A stretch of 64,000 nucleotides of DNA from Pachypanchax playfairii (GCA_006937955.1 SSNP01000013.1:7095968-7159967); one strand, 5' to 3'. Shown: positions 48,675 to 60,507, numbered from the stretch's first letter. Program-made: numbers and translations. The notes: generated by a model from the sequence alone, not told the origin.

Positions 48675-49697
48675 ATGGCCAAGACCAAAGAGCTGTCAAA
48701 GGACACCAGAAACAAAATTGTAGACCTTCACCAGGCTGGGAAGACTGAATCTGCAATAGGTAAGCAGCTTGGTGTGAAGAAATCAACTGTGGGAGCAATT
48801 ATTAGAAAATGGAAGACATACAAGACCACTGATAATCTCCCTCGATCTGGGGCTCCACGCAAGATCTCACCCCGTGGGGTCAAAATGATCACAAGAACGG
48901 TGAGCAAAAATCCCAGAACCACACGGAGGGACCTAGTGAATGACCTGCAGAGAGCTGGGACCAAAGTAACAAAGGCTACCATCAGTAACACACTACGCCG
49001 CCAGGGACTCAAATCCTGCAGTGCCAGACGTGTCCCCCTGCTGAAGCCAGGACACGTCCAGGCCCGTCTGCGGTTTGCTAGAGAGCATTTGGATGATCCA
49101 GAAGAGGATTGGGAGAACATCATATGGTCAGATGAAACCAAAATAGAACTTTTTGGTAGAAACTCAACTTGTCGTGTTTGGAGGGGAAAGAATGCTGAGT
49201 TGGATCCAAAGAACACCATACCTACTGTAAAGCATGGGGGTGGAAACATCATGCTTTGGGGCTGTTTTTCTGCAAGGGGACCAGGACGACTGATCCGTGT
49301 AAAGGAAAGAATGAATGGGGCCATGTATCGTAAGATTTTGAGTGAAAACCTCCTTCCATCAGCAAGGGCATTGAAAATGAGACGTGGCTGGGTCTTTCAG
49401 CATGACAATGATCCCAAACACACCGCCCGGGCAACGAAGGAGTGGCTTCGTAAGAAGCATTTCAAGGTCCTGGAGTGGCCTAGCCAGTCTCCAGATCTCA
49501 ACCCCATAGAAAATCTCTGGAGGGAGTTGAAAGTCCGTGTTTCCCAGCGTCAGCCCCAAAACATCACTGCTCTAGAGGAGATCTGCATGGAGGAATGGGC
49601 CAAAATACCAGCAACAGTGTGTGAAAACCTTGTGAAGACTTACAGAAAACGTTTGACCTCTGTCATTGCCAACAAAGGCTATATAACAAAGTATTGA
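48675..49697 (+). CDS. Tc1-like transposase, 340 aa, copy 2
   Basis: Cut-and-paste transposase with the same layout as copy 1: two N-terminal helix-turn-helix segments with the RSGAPRK hook between, and the catalytic D153, D244 and E279 separated by 34 residues between the last two. The spacing equals that of known active fish Tc1 relatives. This copy keeps the consensus-like residues: ENLLPSA, PKHTA, and Ser in VRVSQ. No stop or frameshift is present, the 5' TATA box (48624-48631) is intact, and both terminal repeats are complete. On sequence it is therefore the better candidate for an autonomous, recently mobile element. No function has been demonstrated. Its antisense ORF (198 aa) is a shadow. 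Confidence 0.94.
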   Translation: MAKTKELSKDTRNKIVDLHQAGKTESAIGKQLGVKKSTVGAIIRKWKTYKTTDNLPRSGAPRKISPRGVKMITRTVSKNPRTTRRDLVNDLQRAGTKVTKATISNTLRRQGLKSCSARRVPLLKPGHVQARLRFAREHLDDPEEDWENIIWSDETKIELFGRNSTCRVWRGKNAELDPKNTIPTVKHGGGNIMLWGCFSARGPGRLIRVKERMNGAMYRKILSENLLPSARALKMRRGWVFQHDNDPKHTARATKEWLRKKHFKVLEWPSQSPDLNPIENLWRELKVRVSQRQPQNITALEEICMEEWAKIPATVCENLVKTYRKRLTSVIANKGYITKY

Positions 49698-49713
49698 GAT
49701 TAACTTTTGTTAT

Positions 49714-49913
49714 TGACCAAATACTTATTTTCCACCATAATTTGCAAATAAATTCTTTAAAAATCAGACAATGTGATTTTCTGGATTTTTTTTCCTCATT
49801 TTGTCTCTCATAGTTGAGGTATACCTATGATGAAAATTACAGGCCTCTCTGATCTTTTTAAGTGGGAGAACTTACACAATTGGTGGCTGACTAAATACTT
49901 TTTTGCCCCACTG
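49714..49913 (-). repeat. Right terminal inverted repeat, Tc1 copy 2
   Basis: Reverse complement of 48312-48511; begins 17 bp after the stop codon. Confidence 0.9.
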
Positions 49914-50522
49914 TACGTACCTGATTTCAAATTGTCTAGCTTAGACTGTCAACAAAGTCACAGAACTCTCACCCCTCCCGTCAGGTAGAATTCCTAAGCC
50001 ACGCCCCCCCAGGTTTGGAAACACGTGTAGCCCCAGAAGACGACCGAGTGCAAGACACTGGTCCGCAGTTCATTCAAGTACCGTAACATGGTGGAATCAC
50101 CGGTAAGTGAAAACAATATAACAACCAACAACTGGCGTTAATTGTTACTTTGTCCTGAACCTGACGCGGAACCAGCCGGCGGCTGTTTCTCCTGCTGTGA
50201 CATGGTAGAGCGGTGAACACTCCCAGCAGTGGTGTGCTGCTCCAATATGTCTCAGTTTTTAGGAGCACAGAAGCCAAATAAATGTGGAAGTCCGTATGGC
50301 TGGAGAGACTGTCCAATCATTCCTTCCGGGCCGAGCCATTTGATTGGTTGATGTTTTTAGACAAATACAGGAGAACCACTTAATTATTTTTTTTTTTCGT
50401 TTTTTTTTTTTTAATCTTCACAACATATTTTTCTCCATGCTGTGTTAAAATGTTTTTAATGGGCATGAAAAAAAAACATGTTAAGCTAATTTGTTATGCA
50501 TATTAAGTATAGCAGCTTTAAA

Positions 50523-50894
50523 TTGAGCTTGTTTTCTTTACTATTTGTCTGTTTTGACTTTCTGACAGTTGCTGTTTTCCACTTATCTTACTGGTTGTGT
50601 TCATTATACTAGACAGTAGTACATTGATGAGACAGCATACCAAGAGACAATGAATAATCTGTAACAAGGAACCATTAATGGTTTTTTCCCACATTAAAAC
50701 AACACTCTTAAGTTTTTTGCACATGTAGAGTCTCTGCTGGCCTTTCTTCCAGATTGCAGTTGTGTTTAAATTGAAGTTAAAGTACGTGCCCTTGTGTACA
50801 TGTGTACTTACAGCAGTCCAAGCTCTCAACAGGTGTCCCTTTAATTAAAGTTGGAACAGTTAAGAGGGAGGTTCCTTAAAATTCGCCTGCCTTG
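50523..50894. other. Non-coding, no recognised feature
   Basis: Ordinary AT-rich sequence. The 103-aa minus ORF at 50518-50829 has no recognised domain. Confidence 0.45.
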
Positions 50895-51215
50895 TCTTTG
50901 GTTTTGACATTTAGATTAGAGTCTTTATCGTCACAGCACAGTAGTACAGAGTATGTGAGCACAACGAAATTGGGGTACGGCTCTCCGTATGTGCAAAGGT
51001 GAAATGTAAAAAGTTTAAATAGCTAAATGGAAACATAAGATAAAAATAATTATAACTAAATAAGGGTATGCACTTAAAAAACAAACAAACAATACCAATG
51101 AAATGACTGTTAATTGAATAAGTGGTTGTCCCACCATTCTACAAAATAATACTCATGATGCACCTCTTCATTTCTGTAGTTCTAATTAAAACAGTGTCAT
51201 CTGCAAACTTAGCTG
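50895..51215 (-). pseudogene. LINE 3' end with reverse-transcriptase remnant
   Basis: The minus strand reads AKFADDTVLIRT near 51165-51205, the catalytic YADD/FADD motif region of LINE reverse transcriptases. It is followed towards 50900 by a 3' tail of the TTTCGTTGTGCTC ... GACGATAAAGACTC kind. Stops interrupt the rest. 5'-truncated, dead copy. Confidence 0.6.
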
Positions 51216-54200
51216 TTTGTTTCCATAAATACTTATACAATCATTTCTATATAAAATGCACAGTAATGGGAATAAGACTCATTCTGGAGGTGAAACTGTC
51301 AGTGAAAGCAGTTTGAGATGGGACATTTACCCTGAAGCCTGCAAGTTAAAAAGGTCCAACAGTCATTTCAATAAAACTGTGTCAAGATTAAAGTAGACAA
51401 ACGGTTGAATTCTGTTAAAAACTGCAGTGAGTCAGGATTTTTTATAACTTATTCGCAAACCATCAAAGGATCAAAGCTGCTAGTTGAAAATCCTTTTATT
51501 CTTTGGAAAATCAGTTTCCAGCCATGTGCACAATAACAGATTGTTTTCACAGATTTAGGACCTTGTGTTGGATAAGTGACGAGTTAAAGAGGTCCATGAA
51601 AACATCATGTAGTTCTTGTAAACATTAAGACGTATGCTGTAATCGTAAATTGTAATTTATAATGTCTTATCTTTTGAACATATGACAAAGTATTAATAGT
51701 GGACATAAAAGAGACAATGTAGTTTTGCATCCTGTTGGAAAGAAGCAAAGGAAAACTCTATCCTGCCCTGAGAGGAGGATACTTCATAGAACTGAAGCCT
51801 GTTTCTGTCTTTCCCTTTTTTCCTGTTCTTTTTTTCAGAGCAAACAAACAGCATGATGACATTTCTGCAGGTGAAATATAGCCAAGATTGATATCTATGT
51901 GCACGTCTGCAGTGCAGGGTTGATTCCACAAACACCAAACAAACCAGAATTGATTTTCTTTATTGAAATCCACCACATAATTTCTGAGGGCGTCCGCTCA
52001 CCTGAGATGCTATCTCGCCCTATATAAATGATCCCAGGTGTAAGAGGAGAGTGCAGAGCTGACGGGAGGAAGGAAAACACTAACCTCTCAGGAAAAGGAA
52101 TCTATGATCAACTTGGGAGAGGTAGAACTTAAATGATTTGGCCCGTTCCATGCGCTGGGACTTCTGTGCCACTCGGCGCTGCCATATGAACACATTAGCA
52201 GGACAAAACACTGTGTAAGATCCTGTCCAAGTTCCTGGGATCAATGAAGAAGTATTGGCCGTGGTGCTTGTGCTCAGTGAGCCACTAACTCTCCCTCTGT
52301 CCATTCTCGCATCCAGTGATTGTCGCCATGTGTGCAGTGTGTGGCCCCGAGTGTGATGGGGATGATTTCCTGTAGATGTGATGATTAATGTTCCTGCTCT
52401 AAGATCCTGAGTGAGATTGATGCTGCCTGCTCCTCCCTCCATGCCTAATCTTTCATCCTTACAGTAAATATGACACAATGTCCATATGCACTAACACACA
52501 CACACATAAAGCCTGATTACAAACAGCTTGTGAGCCATCGTCCCTTTTAATAATCACATCCAAAGGCCTTCTCTTAGTCAAATGCCTCTTAGCCTTAATA
52601 AAATTAGCCAGTCGCACTATCTGCCTCCTCTGAGCATGAGGTAAAGAGTTTTTACAGGGGTCACTCAGCTAAGTAGCCTTAGTTAAGCAACTCCAATGCA
52701 AATGAGATGTAAATCAGGCTTAAACTGAACACAGTTTAATTTGGCCTCCTGACACCGCAAACAGACGCAGGGGGATCCGATGCAAATTTCATGCAAATAA
52801 CAACTGATAGTCTTTGTCTCTGCTGCCCAAAGACTCGTAGCCTTTGGGCCCTGGATCACGTGTAGTTTTGTCTAAGCAAATATTTGATGCATTCAAGTTG
52901 AACTAAAGAAGATAAATAGCCACTGGGAGAGAGGGATGGATTGGTGGACGAGGTTCGCAACAAACCATGAGGCAAAAGAAAAAAAAATCCAAACCTCAAA
53001 CCAGTGAACAAGAAGCAAGTAAGAGTCCAACCGCTCCACATTCAACAAAGCTAGGGCCCAGCTGTGTGCGTGATAGAGCCAATTCCTACATCATCAGGAG
53101 CGCTGGCCCTCAAAGTTAACCCCAGAGATCAAGCCCTTCAGAATAAAGCCCATATATGAATATGCCAATATGGCCGGGGTAGTTTTAACACCAGAGACCA
53201 AATCTAAAGCCAAGGATTCCTGGGAAGGGGTCGAAACTTTTAACAGAAAAGACCTTAAAGGCCAAACAACAGAGGAAAATGATTTTCTCTAATGCTCAGT
53301 CTCCAACCTGCGGTATGGATTTCTGTAGACAGGAAACCAATCCCTCTTCCATCCTGTCATTTACCTGCCTGTCAGAAACATTCAACAGTGACAATGTCTG
53401 CTTTTTTCAGAAGGCATGCAAATCTAGCACTTTATTTGCAGAGTTTTGTTTTTTAATTAAAAAAAAATCTAACTCCCACAATAAAGAAGTCAATTCTGCC
53501 AGTGGCACTCAAGCAAAGGAAACTTGCAGTAATGTGTGATTTCCCCTTTAGGGTGATCAATAAAACAACATCTTACAGTCAATCCCTTGGAACCCGCGGC
53601 CTCTGGGGAGGAGATGCAGTCACCCATGAAGGCCAACGCTAGAGGCAGTTCAGCTGAAGTGTCGGTAATGTGGATACAATCTTAGTTAATTTCCATTCTA
53701 CTGAACTTTGTGTACTCAAGAAAAAAAAGACAAAATCCCTTCCTTTATCGGATCTTTACAAACTGTCCAAATAATATAATTAAATACACTGATTTTGTTT
53801 TTTAGATGAGACATTTTCTTTAAGGTTTACTTTGGGCATTTCATTTTATACTTTATGTGACAGGGATTTCTCCCATAGTTTTTTGTTTGACAAGGAAGGC
53901 GGTAATAGTACAGTAAATGTTATTTATTGGTGCCTTTCAAGACACTAAAGGTAATTGTACATGAAATAATCACATTAAATCAATGTAAAACACAATCAAA
54001 ATGGTAAAAACATCATAGAACAACAAAACCTATCAGTGAGGTGGTTTCCGTCCAAGGATTGTCTGAAAATAACAAGTAAATGAACCACAGATCTAAAAAT
54101 AAAGTAGTCACAGAATCATGAATTTGTCAAGTTTCCTGACTTCCTCTTTGTCTTTTAAATGGCTTGTCTCCAAAGCAGCTGGCTAGCTGTGTTCCACTTA

Positions 54201-54699
54201 CCTCAGAAGTCATATCAGGGAATAATGTCACATTTAAATGAACAATGTTCCAGATGCAACCTGGAAAAACCAGCAGGTATTATTAATAGAACTTATGCAT
54301 ACCTATTTATTCTGTGATCACATCTGTGTGATAATTGAATTTCTTAAATAGCACAATATAAAAATCAGCGATTTCGTGATGCATTTCAGTGTTTGTATTT
54401 TCAACAAAAACATCTATTGCTTTATTTTTACTCATTTTGGACTGATACCAACAACTAAAATGTTAATATGGATGGGTAATACCACTAAAAGGGAATGTCA
54501 ACACTTTGTCTGTCATGGATATATTGAACAAGACTGTAACAATCTAAAAAAAAACTTTTTTTTCCAAACCTGTTTACCTGGAACAGTTTATTCCAACAGC
54601 CAAAAAGGTGAGTGAGTGAATAAACAGTCTGTTTTCCACTGAGTAAATGTGGAACATTGGTTGCCAATAATGTTAAGCATTGTTGAACAAGGGAGATGT
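51216..54699. other. Non-coding; octamer cluster and short ORFs
   Basis: Largest sparsely annotated stretch of the right half. 52540-52830 lacks repeat hallmarks and holds three octamers (separate entry). ORFs such as 52080-52478 (132 aa, minus) have no recognised domain. Confidence 0.4.
52696..52798 (+). promoter_or_regulatory. Cluster of three POU octamers
   Basis: ATGCAAAT occurs at 52696-52703, 52780-52787 and 52791-52798, all on the plus strand, in a non-repetitive segment. ATGCAAAT is the octamer bound by POU-domain factors. Candidate enhancer; the target gene is unknown. Confidence 0.45.
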
Positions 54700-54850
54700 A
54701 TCCTGTGTGGTCTAATAATTGTAGCTGTTAGCAGATATAAAATAAAGACAATTGGCTCAAACACCAAACCCTGAGGAACACCACGACTGACTCTGTGTAT
54801 GAGGAAATCCAGTGTTACTTCAAAAGTTGCTTTACTTGAACCATTAAACA
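54700..54850 (-). pseudogene. LINE reverse-transcriptase fragment
   Basis: The minus strand reads SRGVPQGLVFEPIVFILYLL, matching the GVPQGS...LGPLLFxLY motif of LINE reverse transcriptases. Only about 30 residues are preserved before the frame decays. Confidence 0.65.
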
Positions 54851-55129
54851 TTAACCAATGACACTAGTGAGGAGGGTGATATGGATCTTCACTCTGATTG
54901 AAACTATTTTATATATGAAGATCAGACCAGGTTTTTCCCAAAACCAGCAGTGAAACGACCACATGTAGCTAAGCCTAGCATCACTGTTCAGATTGGGAGG
55001 ATGATCAGAGAAAATCATGGAGTCTGACATTGTTTTGATAAAATGACACAATAAGGCGCCATTAACTTTAATGACTATCGTTTAGCGTAACTAGGTGTAA
55101 TTGTTGTAGACATGAATAACAATCCTATT

Positions 55130-55200
55130 GTATATGAAATGAAATGAAAAATACTTTATTTATCCCAGAAGGGAAATTCAACAATACATATACAATACGT
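55130..55200 (-). repeat. L2-type 3' tail
   Basis: Minus strand GAATTTCCCTTCTGGGATAA then ATAAAGTATTTTTC, a typical L2/SINE tail with AT-rich end. Confidence 0.55.
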
Positions 55201-55582
55201 ATATACACTTATCGTTAGCCAGCAATTCTATGTTAGGGTCAAGGTTTTCATTTCACCTGCTCGGGCCACAAGATTGCATTTGACTCTGGTCCCTGGAGTC
55301 TCTAATGCCAAATATCTGGAGCAGCTGATTACCAGAGTCAGTTTCTCAAGGTGTGTGTGGCTGAGTGGGGGAAATCGATTTGAAACAGAGAAAAGTCGAT
55401 GGTGAATTAAGGTCTTAGCCATGGGACTATACTTATTCTAATACTTATCCAGCTGGCCTGAGGTCCCAGGTACTCGGGGTCTGTTGGAAAACTTCTAGGA
55501 GAAGCTACTCTTGGTGGCTCCACACCATCTATGGGAGCCTTCAAATTCTAACAGTCTCCAAAGTTACAAAAGGATGATAGTG
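55201..55582. other. Non-coding, no recognised feature
   Basis: No gene or repeat recognised between the L2 tail and the SINE dimer. Confidence 0.45.
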
Positions 55583-55940
55583 GGCGGCCTAGTCTAGTGG
55601 AAGGGTGATCACCCTTCACTCGAAAGATGGCGGGTTCGGTCCCCGGTGCCGGCAAACTACGTCGAAGTATCCTTGGGCAAGATACTGAACCCACCGCTGC
55701 CTTGGGGTGGCCGTAGTCTGTCAGGAAGGAGGTCACCCTCAGATCAGGAAGCCGGAGCTTGATCCCGTGTCCTGGAAAGAGGCTACGTTTTGAAGTATCC
55801 TTGGGCAAGATACTGAACCCCGCAACTGCCCCCCGGGCGCTGTTCAATATGGCTGCCCTCTGCTCCTCACCTTATGGTGAGGATGGGTCAATGCAGAGAC
55901 AAATTTCCCCACGAGGGATTAATATAGGAAATAAAATAAA
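55583..55940 (+). repeat. tRNA-derived SINE, partial tandem dimer
   Basis: The first unit has the head GGCGGCCTAGTCTAGTGG (A box at about 55590-55600) and GGGTTCGGTCCC (B box, 55632-55643), then TCGAAGTATCCTTGGGC. A second head (GGCCGTAGTCTGTCAGGA, about 55708) with a decayed B box follows in tandem and runs to the tail CCCCACGAGGGATTAAT. Pol III boxes are present only in the first head. Confidence 0.75.
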
Positions 55941-56799
55941 AATAATTATTACACATACCAATTATCACTAAAGGAGGCAGAGGAGTAACTAAACATCTGA
56001 CATATGGAGACGGGAGAGAAAGGGAAGTCAAGGTGAGCTAAGCTCGCTAGTCAACCTTAACACTCAGATAAAAGCTAAGGAGTGTTGAAAGACCAAAGAT
56101 TCCCTCAAGTGAGAAGAGTGTCTTAAAAATACTTGGAGTTTTAATATCTAAAATACATCAAAACAAGTAGAATCCTGAGGCCCAGAAGAAGAAACAATTC
56201 AAGCAGTGCGAGCGAGACAAACAGGAAGTGAAAAAATACACATTATAGTGAATGTCAGCCTGTGAAATAGAACTACAAGCCCTATCCCCACCACACTGCC
56301 TGCATGTGGACTGATAAAAGATCACTTTCTAAAAAAACACCTTGAAGCACATCAACTCGATCTATGTTACTGTCCAGTGATCTTTTTTTTTTTCATCTAA
56401 TGCAACATTGTCGCCAATATTTTCCCTTTGATGAACAGAAACTTTCTTTGCTCAGTGGTTTCTGGAAAAAAAGAGGAACGATTGTTTGATAAAATCTACA
56501 AACTTGTATTAAAAGAGAAACTCTTCATTTTTTTCTTCTTATTTCAGACTTGAAAAGGAAGATTTTCCTCTGCCGAGCCTATTAATGCTGATCAATCAAC
56601 AAGGTGTCACTGAAGCGGATTTTTCCTAAAAGGTCGCTGTGATCCGTTCATCATTTCGTGTCCGGAGCCTCTCTGAGTCAGACTGTACAGAAAACAAGTG
56701 CACCTACTTCTTTCATTTAGACTTTCAACCCTTGTTGGTGAATCGAACAGCTTCTGAGCTGCTTTCTCACTTTTTGTTTCATTCATAAACCCAAAATGT

Positions 56800-57070
56800 T
56801 GCAGCGTAAGACGATTGGCCGGGGTGGCGCTGCGTAAAAAGACGGCGCGCCCTCGTCACCAATGAGAGACGAGTAGTATTCTCTCTCCCTCTCTCTACAG
56901 TTTTCATTCTCCCTCTTTAACCCTCTCCCAGTTTTGTTTTCCTCTCCTTGCTCCCAGCCTCAGTGAGTTGCGGCAGTCACATCGAAAGCCTGGCTGAGGG
57001 GAGCGCAGCGCAGGAACAGGTGCTGCATTCTGACCCATCAACCACTAACGTCAGAGTCGCCTGCGCTTTC
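56800..57070. promoter_or_regulatory. Promoter-like segment (weak)
   Basis: GC-richer than its surroundings, with CCAAT on both strands (ATTGGCC near 56813, CACCAATG near 56858), GGCGCGCC, a CTCTCTCCCT run and later GGAACAG|GTGCTG, a usable plus-strand donor. No coding exon follows within the window, so it may be a distant gene's first exon or only CpG-rich DNA. Confidence 0.25.
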
Positions 57071-59828
57071 TCAGTCACTCCCAAACCCCCTTGAGGGTCT
57101 CCAGTCTTAAGTGATGACTTAGTGCTATATCACTCTTTAAATCCACCTATCTGTATGTTTTGTTCAGCACTTAAATCCTCCCACTGTGCATCATTTGTTT
57201 GGAGGTGACAAGAAAAAGCACTTTAAAAATGAAACTCCACAGACCAATTGATCTTTTGATTGACAGCCATATTGACTGATCTTTAACTGCATCCCCTTGA
57301 GACGGGAGGGCGCTGACGTCAGGCCTTATTCAACATGACCCGATTTCAAAAGTCACTTATTTATTTCTCTATATGCACATCTTAGCGGCGCAGAAGACAG
57401 GAAACAAAAAAAAAATGTTCTGAACACATGAATCAATAGCAGCAATGATCCAGTGACTCTCCATGAACTCAGTGAGTGTGCCACTGTGTGGGGAACTGGG
57501 TTGACCGGGTTCAAACGCCATTCTCAGGTTCAACACTGCCATCTATGGTCATGTGGGGATACTGCAGGTTCCCTAAAAGATTACGTCACCATGTTCAGGA
57601 CGATGATGTGTTTTTCTAAGATGCTGAGGCTCAGACAAAGAAGAGGAGGAGATGGAGTTTGTTTGAATTCAGGAAAAGGTTCAAAGTTAAAAAGAAAAGT
57701 TGAAAAGAAAAACATTTAACAGTCTAGATCTAATTAACTGAGCGTGACTTTGATCTCACAATTCAAATTTTTCATATCAACATTAATTAATGTGTGTGTG
57801 TTTATTTAGAGCTACATATATTCAGTTTAAACTGTCCTTAACATCCCAGCTTGCTGTATTAAGAAACGGAAACCAGATCAACAAAGTCAGTCGTGATTTA
57901 ATTTGTTAAAGAGGTGAAAAGGAACAAAATACATTATCCAAAAAGCTGATGTTTATTACTGAAACAACATTACTGCAGCTTATCACTGAATCTTCACCCT
58001 CCAGGCTTGTAGAAGTACATCTTTTCTTCCTTCTAATAGGAAAAATATCTCCTCGGCCCATTTCTACTTGCATTTATTTTGTAGAAACAAGGGTAACACT
58101 TTTATCTCTCAGTTTGAAAACAACACAGGCTTGTAAAAACACTGCATGTTGGGGAGTCTGTGGGAGCTCACTGCCTCCTGCTGGCACCATTTGAAAACTA
58201 CACAATGCTTTCACAACAGGTCTGAGACAAGTGGTGGCAAATTTTGAGGTGTTAAAAGAATTTGGAAATGCCACTGATCTGCACTAAAGCTGCAGAGTGA
58301 AAAACTAAAGAGAAGCAGAACCTTCTAGCTGGTCAACAGAGATCTTGGGCTTGATGATGCAAAGTAACCATTACGTAGGACATCTTGTATGCAACAGCGA
58401 TGAGGGACAAAAACATCGAGGTCCCCCAAACCAACAGGTGCCACTAAAGGAGCAACAACGAGACGCCCCCAAAACAGAAACGACACAGTGAAATTAGAAA
58501 CATGAGTATTTTTAAAACTGAGCTGATCTTATGGAAAGCTGCAGGATCTCGTCAGTCACAGATGAAATAAAAACAATCAGCAGTGATTAGAAATATAAAA
58601 TATTCCCAGATCAAGTAGAACTAATCAAACCTGAAGGAATAACAAAATCAGGTCTAGAAACATGCTGCATTAAACTCCCCGTTCTATGTGTCCAAGTTTC
58701 AGTCAATAATAAAAAAAATCATGTTTTTTGGAATGTAAAAAGAAAATTAAATCAGAAAATCTGGTTTTATCTTTTTTATTTGACTTCCAACAGAACCAAC
58801 AGGATTGGAGAACAGGGACTTTGGTGTTAAAGGTCCTTCTGGTGCACGTCAGATACTAAAGGCACACATCTGGTTCAGGCCACTTGTGACTTACAATGAT
58901 TTTCATCCAATACATGAAAAGTTCAGAAAAAAAATGAAACTATTGTTACCAGTTTGAACCTCCTGGCGGCTGAACAGAACAGACTAACAGCTTGAATTTA
59001 ACATCGTCTGAAAAAACCCAAACTGGTGCTGCCAATCAGTAAAACCAGCTGACACTCAGTCACAAAGATGTTCCACGTGCTAACACTGAGCTTCAACCTG
59101 TGCTAGCGTTCCTCCTGTATCCCACAAAGCAGCGTTACAAAAGACTTGAACAAGTCCATCCAAACAAATCAACTTTTCTCTATTATTACCAAACCCACCT
59201 GTGTTCTGTCACCACGGCGAGCCAAACTGTCAGCAGAGAAACAGCTAACGTCTTTAGAGCCGAGCCCACCTGACAGGTATTGAGCTGTTGCTTAAAATTG
59301 CTCTGTAATCGTGGCCTGTTCCTTAAATGGGAGACAACGAGGCCTTTTTGTGACAGCACATCAAAACGTGAAGTAGATGCTTTCAGTGGCTCGGTGTGTC
59401 ATCAGAACAATAGCATCCCTCTTAACAGCTAGCAGAGGGCAGGCGGTTCACATTAGTACATACAGAGATTACTAGCTGAAAGATCTGATATCAAAAATAC
59501 TGTCAAGAAACTTTTCACTCCAACAATAAGCTGCTTGAAAGTCTAACTTTTGAGAATGAAATGAAAATTGTAAGAATCAACCTTTGACATAGAAAATTGC
59601 AGCTGTAGTAAAAATGAATGGAGACCTGAGAAAACTGAGATGAGACTGAGTCATGAGTGCTGCTGTGCACGGAAACGCACAAGATCCAAACCTGAAGTGT
59701 CACAGGCCACAAAGTCAAATATTTCTGTTAGATTATTTAAAAAAACCTGCTGTAACTGGTTGAGTTTCCTATTAGACTTGAGTGAATGGGACTGGCTCTC
59801 TGTCAGGTATTAGACACAAAACATGAGG

Positions 59829-59834
59829 TTTATT
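59829..59834 (-). terminator. Candidate poly(A) signal of the E2F gene
   Basis: AATAAA on the minus strand, about 450 nt downstream of the last E2F stop codon and the nearest such signal there. Confidence 0.5.
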
Positions 59835-60285
59835 TATATATCAGTATAAAGTGATGAGAAGTTCACGATCTGAAGGAGGGAAGCAAAATCGACAATCTGT
59901 TTTCAGGATTGTTACTCTATTTAAACAAAACATGGATTCTCGAGTTTCCAATAGAATCAGTATTAAAAATAACCAGATCTGTCACGACAGGAATGTTTCT
60001 AAACAGAAACATTCAAAACCATCTCAAACAGAGTTCATAAACATAAAGCTCCACGTGACAAAATCTCTCCTTTCTAAAAGACACAAAGAACCATAAAGAG
60101 AGAGAGAGTGAACGCGGCATCTCCAAAACATCTGCAGTTTGATGTTTGCAGGCTGCGTCTTCCTTAAAGCGGGTAAATCCCAGTGAAGCTAATGCATAGA
60201 TGCGTTTCCAGAGTGACCTTCTTTCAGGCAGAATGAAAGTATTTCCAAAGCGTCTTCTCATGGAAAGAGCACGTCCAAATCAGGC

Positions 60286-60507
60286 TTAGAAGAGGTCTGA
60301 GATGCCTTCATCTTCTGCCAGGCTGGGGAGATAATCCTCTCTGTCGAGAGAGGAGGCCCGAGGTGAAGTGGAGTAATCGTGATTGTCCTCAGGGGGGGGG
60401 TTGGAGGGAGTTGGGCTCAGGGGTAATAGGAACCAGTGATGAGGGATGCGTCAGGGTGGATTGGGAGTTTGAGACTCCTTTCATGGCACAACTATTATTA
60501 GTATGTT
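60286..60507 (-). CDS. E2F terminal exon: transactivation / pocket-binding end
   Basis: Acceptor CTCATTACAG|AA restores the split Glu. The frame continues through a Ser/Thr/Pro-rich stretch (HPSSLVPITPEPN) to a run of nine C, where it stops at TGA (60389-60391). Read with one C fewer it continues EDNHDYSTSPRASS and then LDREDYLPSLAEDEGISDLF, followed by TAA (60286-60288). The second reading matches the conserved E2F C-terminus, so the C9 tract is the break. Confidence 0.8.

Larger units (their letters stand above)
48312..49913 (+). mobile_element. Intact Tc1/mariner transposon, copy 2
   Basis: A 1602-bp element with CAGTGGGGC / GCCCCACTG ends and TA duplication at 48310-48311 and 49914-49915. 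Terminal repeats 48312-48511 and 49714-49913 are 200 bp and identical by eye. Same orientation as copy 1, 6.4 kb from it. Inserted in the terminus of MITE B. Confidence 0.95.
48298..50522 (-). mobile_element. MITE B, TTAAAGCTG ends, split by Tc1 copy 2
   Basis: The first 14 bp (TTAAAGCTGATATA, 48298-48311) are the terminus. The Tc1 copy then interrupts at a TA, and the body resumes at 49916 and runs to TTTAAA at 50522. The body is the reverse complement of MITE A (43515-44098), including the ATGTCACAGCAGGAG remnant (here near 50203). Confidence 0.8.
55941..60285. other. Intergenic, E2F 3' flank and promoter-like segment
   Basis: Contains the promoter-like stretch at 56800-57070 and the 3' flank of the E2F gene. 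No other coding sequence was recognised; the ORFs at 57453, 57949 and 60013 (the last in the E2F 3' UTR) have no domains. Confidence 0.4.

Noticed and set aside
55583..55660. tRNA gene on the plus strand
   Set aside because: Same reasoning; it is the head of a dimeric SINE.
60013..60261. 82-aa minus ORF
   Set aside because: Lies in the 3' untranslated part of the E2F gene and has no recognised domain.
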